Source: Burkholderiales bacterium
GTDB taxonomy: Bacteria; Pseudomonadota; Gammaproteobacteria; Burkholderiales; Burkholderiaceae_C
Direction: 5' to 3'
Assembly: GCA_005789685.1 (NCBI GenBank)
Contig: SXXD01000198.1
Coordinates: 1-5,916 of the forward strand
Length of the DNA stretch: 5,916 nucleotides
Part shown: positions 1 through 4,123 of the stretch, in pieces
Position numbering within the stretch: the stretch's first letter is position 1
Layout of the letters: every line of letters begins with the position of its first letter
The notes under the pieces: generated by a model
The model's database searches: none
What the model was told of the DNA's origin: nothing
Seen by the model: the letters and a program-made list of their open reading frames with translations, nothing else
Program-made: the position numbers and the translations under genes

Positions 1-205
1 AGCAGGAAGACCACGAAGGCGGCCGAGGCCGCAGCGGCGCGGATGCCGTCGATTCCGAAGGAGCTCATTGACCAGTTCGTGACTGGTCCGATGAGTGCGG
101 AGGCGGTGCAGGAAATCTCGTCCGCCTTCAAGAAGGCGCTGATCGAGCGCGCGCTGGGCGCCGAGTTATCGCGCCACCCGGGCTACCCGCCGGGAGCCGG
201 CCGCC
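1..205 (+). pseudogene. IS256-family transposase, N-terminal fragment (5' end outside window)
   Basis: The frame is open from base 1 and includes an ATG at 43, but homology appears to continue upstream of that ATG, so the true start is probably outside the window. The segment IPKELIDQFVTGPMSAEAVQ followed by AFKKALIERALGAELSRHPGYPPGA resembles the N-terminus of IS256-type (Mutator-like, DDE) transposases just before the DNA-binding and catalytic regions. A normal IS256 transposase is about 400 residues; here similarity stops around residue 55-60 of the visible frame, near base 200, and the DDE residues are absent. The frame then runs on into unrelated sequence resembling an antitoxin. I read this as a truncated, inactive transposase in a mosaic of mobile-element debris. 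The family call rests on recalled motifs, and the 3' boundary is approximate. Confidence 0.6.
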
Positions 206-399
206 GGTGTCGAACGACGTGGCGCGCCGAGTTCGCACGACTCGTGATCGGACGACGAGAGGTGTTCCGCCAGGACACGCTCAAAGCGTGGGAGGAATAC
301 CGGACCACGGGACATCATGTGACCGCCGCTGAGGCCGATGCCTGACTAGCCGAGCTCGAACAGGGTAACGACCTCGAACCCCCGGCATGTCACGTCTGA
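206..399 (+). pseudogene. CopG/RHH-type antitoxin, C-terminal remnant with internal stop
   Basis: Continuing in the transposase frame, residues read REVFRQDTLKAWEEYRTTGHHVTAAEADA, then a TGA at 343-345, then LAELEQGNDLEPPACHV and a second TGA at 397-399. The pattern (acidic/basic helix, AWEEY..TG.HVT..EADAWLA, and a PP.CH ending) resembles the C-terminus of the ribbon-helix-helix antitoxins that accompany ParE toxins. In that family a Trp is expected at the first stop (TGG to TGA), so a nonsense mutation is likely. The N-terminal ribbon-helix-helix DNA-binding half is missing, replaced by the transposase fragment. The final stop overlaps the ATG of a ParE-like start at 387, as in intact antitoxin/toxin operons. 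Function is presumably lost. The family assignment comes from motif memory only, and the 5' boundary is approximate. Confidence 0.45.
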
Positions 400-437
400 T
401 CTGGTCACCTGCACCGGATGCTGTCTCGGTCCGGCAA
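387..437 (+). pseudogene. ParE/RelE-type toxin, N-terminal remnant
   Basis: An ATG at 387 overlaps the antitoxin remnant's last codons by 13 bases and opens MSRLIWSP, the kind of start seen in RelE/ParE-family toxins (M.RLIWSPAAL.DV.RL). After about 9 residues the similarity fades, suggesting a frameshift or degeneration near 412-430. The frame remains open to 740 but its continuation is not toxin-like. A short frame from the ATG at 445 (26 codons, stop 523-525) has a weakly ParE-like run (AAFAAIKRALK), which could be the shifted continuation, but that is uncertain. ParE toxins are about 95-100 residues and poison gyrase; nothing here could encode a complete one. The position directly after the antitoxin remnant is the strongest support. 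Confidence 0.4.
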
Positions 438-566
438 TCCGACCATGAGCAATATCTCGGCGGCGTTTGCGGCCATCAAGCGCGCACTCAAGGTAGAGGT
501 ACACACCCAGATCATGATGGCCTGATTTCAGGCATCAAACCCCGTCACCGCCTCCCGCTGCGCCAC

Positions 567-695
567 TCACTCGCTGACCAAGACGACGTTGCCGTTGACG
601 TCGAAGGTGGTGTTGGTCTGCCCGGGCTGGAACCAGGAACTGCTGCCGTAGACGGTCTGCTCGCGGTAGTTGCCGCCGTAGCGGGCGCAGGCGGC
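567..695 (-). pseudogene. C-terminal gene remnant, unknown protein
   Basis: On the minus strand, 42 sense codons run from 695 to a TGA at 567-569. Codon use is strongly GC-biased at third positions and the composition is protein-like (Tyr, Gly, Asn, Gln rich, with RYGGNYREQTVYG and ending FDVNGNVVLVSE). An in-frame TAA at 696-698 lies immediately upstream and there is no start codon, so this looks like the last 40 or so residues of a gene whose 5' part was lost at a recombination junction near 696. The residues suggest a secreted or periplasmic protein's tail, but I recognise no family. It belongs to the same GC-rich, broken-gene segment as the transposase and toxin-antitoxin fragments. It may be fortuitous. 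Confidence 0.35.
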
Positions 696-745
696 TTATC
701 CCCAGTGCTGTCGGGCTCTCCTGAAGCCCTATGCCAGTGAGCCGA

Positions 746-771
746 TTGGGACGAATTTTTGGGACGAATCC
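746..771 (+). repeat. Tandem 13-bp direct repeat near the tRNA att site
   Basis: TTGGGACGAATTT at 746-758 is followed at once by TTGGGACGAATCC at 759-771, with 11 identical bases. The pair lies about 80 bp inside the presumed island end. Tyrosine integrases of tRNA-integrating islands commonly bind short direct repeats (arm-type sites) inside att regions, so this is a candidate. No integrase is visible in the window. Apart from this repeat I see no gene or RNA in 700-847. Confidence 0.45.
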
Positions 772-847
772 GGGGAAACTGGGGGTTCTGAGGGGGGCTA
801 CAGCTTGACGTTCTCCCCCTGAAAGCCCCATCATCCCCACTCTTTGG

Positions 848-873
848 TGGTTCGAGTCCAATCGCGCCTACCA
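848..873 (+). tRNA. tRNA 3'-end fragment (tRNA-Val-like), probable island att site
   Basis: The 26 bases at 848-873 contain GGTTCGAGTCC (T-arm), the 3' acceptor strand CGCGCCT, discriminator A and an encoded CCA. They match what I recall of the 3' end of Burkholderiales tRNA-Val(GAC). No 5' partner AGGCGCG, D-arm or anticodon arm lies upstream. T-stem pairing also breaks at the second base pair (G847 opposite A861), placing the junction at about 847/848. A tRNA 3' fragment followed by its natural terminator is typical of the far end of an element integrated into the tRNA 3' half, the intact copy lying at the other end. It is not a functional tRNA. The isoacceptor name is from memory; the fragment itself is clear. 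Confidence 0.7.
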
Positions 874-890
874 ACATCTTCAGTTAAATC

Positions 891-918
891 AAGTACCTCA
901 CTGAAGGTGCTTTTTTTT
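891..918 (+). terminator. Rho-independent terminator downstream of the tRNA fragment
   Basis: A 7-bp stem pairs AGTACCT (892-898) with AGGTGCT (905-911) around a 6-base loop and runs straight into eight T residues (911-918). One pair is G-T. This is a standard intrinsic terminator, 18 bases after the tRNA CCA, and most likely ended the original tRNA transcript. An alternative pairing of CTTCAG (878-883) with CTGAAG (901-906) is also possible. Confidence 0.8.
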
Positions 919-930
919 CGCCAAAACAAT

Positions 931-1070
931 TGGGGTCAGATCAACATTAATTTCCAATCAAAAGGGGCAGAGGCTAATGGGGGCTGACGATTTGTGGTAC
1001 CCCACCATGAGGAGGCCCCCATTAGCCTCTGCCCCTTTTGATTGACCAAATTAATGTTGATCTGACCCCA
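931..1070. repeat. Long hairpin element, copy 1
   Basis: A 140-bp imperfect palindrome. The outer arms are perfect over 23 bp (931-953 with 1048-1070) and begin TGGGGTCAGATC. After a 1-by-3 base internal bulge (C954 opposite 1045-1047), a 31-bp inner stem (955-985 with 1014-1044) pairs completely apart from one G-T at its tip. The 28-base apical loop (986-1013) holds a 4-bp mini-hairpin GTGG/CCAC (994-997, 1002-1005). No ORF lies inside and no T-run follows, so it is more than a simple terminator. It fills the space between the tRNA terminator and the stop codon of the LON-domain gene. A diverged relative lies at 3926-4120. It is probably a non-autonomous mobile or REP/MITE-like element. Confidence 0.85.
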
Positions 1071-1075
1071 TTTGT

Positions 1076-1687
1076 TCACTCCAACTCTTGAAGTAAGCGA
1101 GATACTTCTTGCATTCGCTTCAAGGGGTCTGGCTCGCTAAGAAGTTTCAGTTTTGGTTCTGCATTGATGGGCAAGGCCTCGGCAAATCGGTTGGCCAACC
1201 AGCCGCATTGATCCAGTAGGTAGGGCGCAAAAATGGGCAGCTTGTCGATCACGCCTTGTTTCTGTGCAGACGCAATCACTTTGCCAAGTCGGTCTGCATG
1301 AGCTTGAAGGCTGGCAGGCAATTCAACTTCTGGATCTTGCGGCAAATAAGACACGCTGCCTTGCCACACGCCATAGGGGCCGGGTTGTACGTCATGCAAT
1401 TCAAATCGCAAACCGCCTTGGCACACAACGCGGTAAAAAGTGGGCTGCACTTGCTCAAATTCTCTGATGTGCGCCATGCACCCCACTGAATGAAGAGAAG
1501 GCTCTTGGCCGGGCACTTGAACTTCACTGCCTTCTTGGATCCAGGCCACGCCAAAAGGCAGTTGCTGTTGTTGACATCGCTTGATCAAATCCAGGTAGCG
1601 CACTTCAAAAATTTGAAGCGATAGCATGCCATCGGGAAACAAGCCTTGTGAAAGAGGGAAGAGGGGGATGGTGTGGTGCACGCTCAT
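1076..1687 (-). CDS. LON substrate-binding domain protein (stand-alone, peptidase S16-like)
   Basis: The 203-residue product is close to the usual size of stand-alone LON-domain proteins, which carry the N-terminal substrate-recognition domain of Lon protease without its ATPase or Ser-Lys protease parts. The diagnostic start IPLFPLSQGLFPDGMLSLQI and FEVRYLDLI cover residues 7-35; SVGCMAHI near 67-74 and the QGGLRF segment near 90-95 follow the fold, and the C-terminal third is helical. There is no signal peptide, so it is cytoplasmic. The precise role of these bacterial proteins is not established; substrate or adaptor binding is an inference from the domain. The ATG at 1687 shares one base with the stop of the upstream binding-protein gene (TAATG) and has no strong Shine-Dalgarno, which suggests translational coupling. 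The stop at 1076 almost touches hairpin copy 1. Confidence 0.88.
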   Translation of the reverse strand: MSVHHTIPLFPLSQGLFPDGMLSLQIFEVRYLDLIKRCQQQQLPFGVAWIQEGSEVQVPGQEPSLHSVGCMAHIREFEQVQPTFYRVVCQGGLRFELHDVQPGPYGVWQGSVSYLPQDPEVELPASLQAHADRLGKVIASAQKQGVIDKLPIFAPYLLDQCGWLANRFAEALPINAEPKLKLLSEPDPLKRMQEVSRLLQELE

Positions 1688-2649
1688 TAATTCATCTTGA
1701 TATTTGCTTGCTTGATCAGCTTGCCAAATCTTTCAAACTCTTGACGATTCAGTTTACTAAAATCCTCAGGGCTGATATTGCCAGGCTCGCCGCCAAGGCC
1801 TTTTAGCTTTGCTTGCACATCGGGCAGTTTAATGATGCGCGCCAATTCGGTTTGCAACCTGGTCACTACGTCGGGCGGTGTGCCTGCCGTTACGAACACG
1901 CCATACCAAGTACTCATCTCAAAACCCGTTACACCGGCCTCTGCCAATGTTGGTACGTTAGGCAATTCGGCTGTGCGTTGAGATGTGGTCACTGCCAAGG
2001 GCTTGAACTTGCCAGCCTTAATTTGACCCATAGCAGAAGAAGTAGTGTCAAACATCATTTGCACATTGCCCGCAATGATGTCTAAGTGGGCTTGTGCGCT
2101 GCCTTTGTAGGGAACATGGACGCTCTTCACACCGGCGGCAATGTCAAAGCCTTCGCCTGCAATGTGCTGCGTGCTGCCTACGCCAGATGAGGCATATTTG
2201 AAATCATCTGGTTTGGCTTTCATCAGGGCCACCAGTTCTTTGACGGTGTTAGCGGGTACGTTACTACCCACCACCAAAACGTTGGGCACGGTCACAACCA
2301 AGCCCACAGGTGTTAAATCTTTGATGGGATCAAAAGCCAATTTGATCAAATGCGGCGCTATGGCCTGACCTGTATTGGTGGCCACCAGCAGCGTGTGGCC
2401 ATCGGGTGCGGCTTTGGCTGTCAGGTCGGCTGCAATGGTGTTGGATGCGCCGGGTTTGTTCTCAACAATGAAAGTGCCTTTGAGCGACTCGGTCATTTTT
2501 TCGGCCAGCATGCGGGCAATGATGTCTGTGCCACCACCGGCGCCTGCGCCCACCATGAGTTTGACGGGCTTGTTGGGGTAAGTGGTTTGGGCTTGTGCAT
2601 TGAACATCAACAAAATTGCAGACGCTAAAACGGCTAAGTATTTTTTCAT
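1687..2649 (-). CDS. Bug-family (TctC-like) tripartite tricarboxylate transporter substrate-binding protein
   Basis: A 320-residue periplasmic solute-binding protein of the Bug/TctC family, whose members bind carboxylated ligands for TctA/TctB permeases or act as orphan sensors. Residues 1-20 are a signal peptide (MKKYLAVLASAILLMFNAQA) with an AQA|Q cleavage site. Family landmarks are YPNKPVKLMVGAGAGGGTDIIAR (24-46), VENKPGASNTIAADLTAKAAPDG (62-84), FDPIKDLTPVG (106-116), YASSGVGSTQHIAGEGF (152-168), VPYKGSAQAHLDIIAG (179-194) and NVPTLAEAGV (231-240). Length is normal and the frame intact. The start at 2649 has GGAG five bases upstream (2655-2658) and overlaps the stop of the pdxA remnant by ATGA. 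No tctA or tctB is present, as is common for Bug genes. Context with pdxA suggests a hydroxy-acid or related carboxylate ligand, but that is a guess. Confidence 0.92.
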   Translation of the reverse strand: MKKYLAVLASAILLMFNAQAQTTYPNKPVKLMVGAGAGGGTDIIARMLAEKMTESLKGTFIVENKPGASNTIAADLTAKAAPDGHTLLVATNTGQAIAPHLIKLAFDPIKDLTPVGLVVTVPNVLVVGSNVPANTVKELVALMKAKPDDFKYASSGVGSTQHIAGEGFDIAAGVKSVHVPYKGSAQAHLDIIAGNVQMMFDTTSSAMGQIKAGKFKPLAVTTSQRTAELPNVPTLAEAGVTGFEMSTWYGVFVTAGTPPDVVTRLQTELARIIKLPDVQAKLKGLGGEPGNISPEDFSKLNRQEFERFGKLIKQANIKMN

Positions 2650-2873
2650 GGTGTCTCCGTAATTGATTGAAGGGTTGAATTTGTTAAAGTATTTTGTTGG
2701 TGGTGAAGACCCATACGGCAGGCCAAATCGAAGGCGTTGAACATGGCCTGTGGGTTTGCCAAGTTTTGACCTGCAATATCGTAGGCAATGCCGTGGTTGA
2801 AGAGTTTCTGAACCAGCTCGGGGCCAATGCCCGCAGGGTCGCCGGTGAAAAGCGCTGTGGTGAGTTGGGTCAT
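2646..2873 (-). pseudogene. pdxA-like dehydrogenase with large internal deletion (75 codons left)
   Basis: PdxA-family enzymes (NAD-dependent 4-hydroxythreonine-4-phosphate dehydrogenase and the PdxA2 sugar-acid branch) are about 330 residues. Here residues 5-24 (TTALFTGDPAGIGPELVQKL) match the family's first strand and GDPAGIGPE motif, while residues 27-50 (HGIAYDIAGQ..ANPQAMFNAF) match its C-terminal HG.A.DIAG region. The metal-binding and catalytic core between them is missing, with the join near residues 25-26 in frame. A working enzyme is therefore excluded. The remaining ORF ends ATGA-coupled to the binding-protein gene, which implies that the intact ancestor was its operon partner. No clear Shine-Dalgarno precedes the ATG at 2873. 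It may survive as a coupled leader peptide or be a plain pseudogene. The PdxA assignment is fairly firm. Confidence 0.7.
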
Positions 2874-2901
2874 GTGGGGCTTTGGGTTTTAGGCGTAATC
2901 A

Positions 2902-2956
2902 GTAATGACGTATTAAGTATATTGAATCTCGTAGAATTCACAACATGGGTCATTAC
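2902..2956 (-). promoter_or_regulatory. Putative promoter flanked by an 8-bp inverted repeat (candidate operator)
   Basis: On the minus strand, TTGTGA (2938-2943) and TATACT (2916-2921) are separated by 16 bp and make a reasonable -35/-10 pair reading toward the pdxA remnant and binding-protein gene. GTAATGAC (2902-2909), about where transcription would begin, and its exact inverse GTCATTAC (2949-2956), just outside the -35, bracket this promoter with centres 47 bp apart. This placement suits a repressor or a regulator binding two half sites. The region also lies between divergent genes, so it could act on the exporter as well. It is a prediction from sequence alone. Confidence 0.4.
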
Positions 2957-3040
2957 CCTTAAATTTAAAAATTACCAGCCAATGACCGCCAAGGATCCAT
3001 TTTGAAAATACCATCAAGCAGGTTGTGAATTAATTTATTC

Positions 3041-3931
3041 ATGTCACAACTTCTAAGCGACACAGCCAGAAATCGTCAAATCGGCATTGCCTTGGTCACG
3101 GTCACCACTCTGATGTTTGCCTTGCTAGACACCAGCGCCAAGTGGCTTGTGCAAAGCTTGCCAGTTTTGCAAGTGGTTTGGTTGCGGTTTGTATTTCACA
3201 CTTTATTAACCACCGCTATTTTCATGCCCTCGATGGGTGTGAGCTTGTTCAAGATCAACAACACCCGCTTGCAATTGTTGCGCGGTGTGATGTTGGCCCT
3301 CATGACGGGGCTTAACTTTTTTGCATTGCAATATTTGCAATTAGCAGAAACGGGTGCTGTTCAGTTTTCGGTTCCAATTTTGATTGCGCTCATCTCGGCT
3401 TGGTTGCTTCATGAAAGACTTGACGCCAAGCGATGGGCTGCCATTGGCATCGGTTTTGTGGGTGTGCTGGTCATTATTCGGCCTGGCAGCAATGGGTTTC
3501 ATCCTGCTATTTTTCTAAGCATCTTCAATGCTTTCTTGTATGCTGCATTCAATTTAATGACGCGCCGTTTGGCCAGCGACGACAACCCCATTTCAACGCA
3601 ACTGGCCTCAGCGGCCGTGCCATCGCTTCTATTGGCGCCTTTTGCCATTTGGTTTTGGCAGGCGCCAGGCGGTTGGTTCATGTGGAGTCTGATTTTGCTC
3701 ACTGGTTTAACCGGTGGCTTAGGCCACACCGCTTCAGCCCTTGCACATCGCTACGCTACAGCCGCTGTGTTAGGCCCGTTTTTGTACCAGCAAATCATTT
3801 ACATGGCCATTGGCGGCTGGCTAGTATTCGGTCAAACGCCCGATGCGGCTGTGGTGCTGGGAGCCGTCATTGTGGTTTGCAGCGGCTTGTATTTGCTATG
3901 GCGAGAGTTCAACGCGCCATCAAAAATTTAA
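3041..3931 (+). CDS. EamA/DMT-family transporter, probable metabolite exporter
   Basis: A 296-residue inner-membrane protein with about ten hydrophobic segments (roughly residues 15-33, 42-61, 80-98, 104-123, 130-147, 155-173, 187-206, 212-230, 241-262 and 268-287), arranged as two EamA repeats. Typical drug/metabolite-transporter features are LQVVWLRFVF (43-52) in TM2, the AETGAVQFSVPILIALISAW stretch (102-121) with the following LLHERL, and RWAAIGIGFVGVLVIIRPG (131-149). Length is normal. Such proteins usually export amino acids or other small metabolites; the substrate cannot be read from sequence. The gene diverges from the pdxA-remnant/Bug unit. The ATG at 3041 has no evident Shine-Dalgarno (the nearest AGG is about 18 bases away), so initiation may be weak or leaderless. 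The TAA stop lies inside the left arm of hairpin copy 2. Confidence 0.92.
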   Translation: MSQLLSDTARNRQIGIALVTVTTLMFALLDTSAKWLVQSLPVLQVVWLRFVFHTLLTTAIFMPSMGVSLFKINNTRLQLLRGVMLALMTGLNFFALQYLQLAETGAVQFSVPILIALISAWLLHERLDAKRWAAIGIGFVGVLVIIRPGSNGFHPAIFLSIFNAFLYAAFNLMTRRLASDDNPISTQLASAAVPSLLLAPFAIWFWQAPGGWFMWSLILLTGLTGGLGHTASALAHRYATAAVLGPFLYQQIIYMAIGGWLVFGQTPDAAVVLGAVIVVCSGLYLLWREFNAPSKI

Positions 3932-4120
3932 ATGGTGTCAGGCCAAAATAATTGGGGTCAGAGCAACATTAATTTCCATTCCAAGGGGCTAAAAGCTGAG
4001 GGGGGCTGAACGATTTCTGGTACTCCAGCATGAGGAAGCCCCCCTCAGCTTTTAGCCCCTTGGAATGACAAAATTAATGTTGCTCTGACCCCAATTATTT
4101 TGGCTTGACACCATTTAAAT
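3926..4120. repeat. Long hairpin element, copy 2
   Basis: A 195-bp palindrome. The outer arms 3926-3975 and 4071-4120 pair over 50 bp with one G-T (3941/4105). A 1-by-3 base bulge follows (C3976 opposite 4068-4070), then a perfect 31-bp inner stem (3977-4007 with 4037-4067) and a 29-base loop (4008-4036) holding the mini-hairpin CTGG/CCAG (4017-4020, 4025-4028). The core 3953-4093 corresponds part by part to copy 1. The outermost 8 bases are ATTTAAAT at both ends; being self-complementary, they could equally be a target-site duplication. The left arm contains the exporter's stop codon and the right arm ends three bases before the amidohydrolase stop. No ORF lies inside. It may also serve as a bidirectional transcription barrier. 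Confidence 0.88.
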
Positions 4121-4123
4121 TAC

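Noticed and set aside
848..873. A complete functional tRNA gene
   Set aside because: No acceptor 5' strand, D-arm or anticodon arm can be found in the preceding 70 bases, and the T-stem is mismatched at the junction.
535..877. Two overlapping minus-strand ORFs of 108-110 codons
   Set aside because: Their N-termini are the antisense reading of the tRNA 3' fragment (the familiar DSNHQ / IGLEPP artefact of tRNA-derived ORFs), and their bodies are low-complexity shadows of GC-rich sequence. Only the separate frame 567-695 looks protein-like.
931..1070. Hairpin copy 1 as an intrinsic terminator or as an integron attC site
   Set aside because: The stem is far longer than a terminator and no T-run follows the right arm. 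The attC core motifs (RYYYAAC / GTTRRRY) are not recognisable at the ends and no cassette ORF or integrase is present.
2874..3040. A riboswitch or small RNA in the divergent intergenic region
   Set aside because: I see no conserved riboswitch core or terminator/antiterminator pair. The region is AT-rich and is adequately explained by promoters and candidate operator sites.
931..4120. The two related repeats as a CRISPR array
   Set aside because: Only two copies, almost 3 kb apart, each a large palindrome, with ordinary genes between them.
931..4120. The two hairpins as terminal inverted repeats of one composite transposon carrying the genes between them
   Set aside because: Each element is itself a complete palindrome, the two have diverged in their stems, and the intervening genes are housekeeping-type with no transposase. 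Independent insertions explain the pair better.
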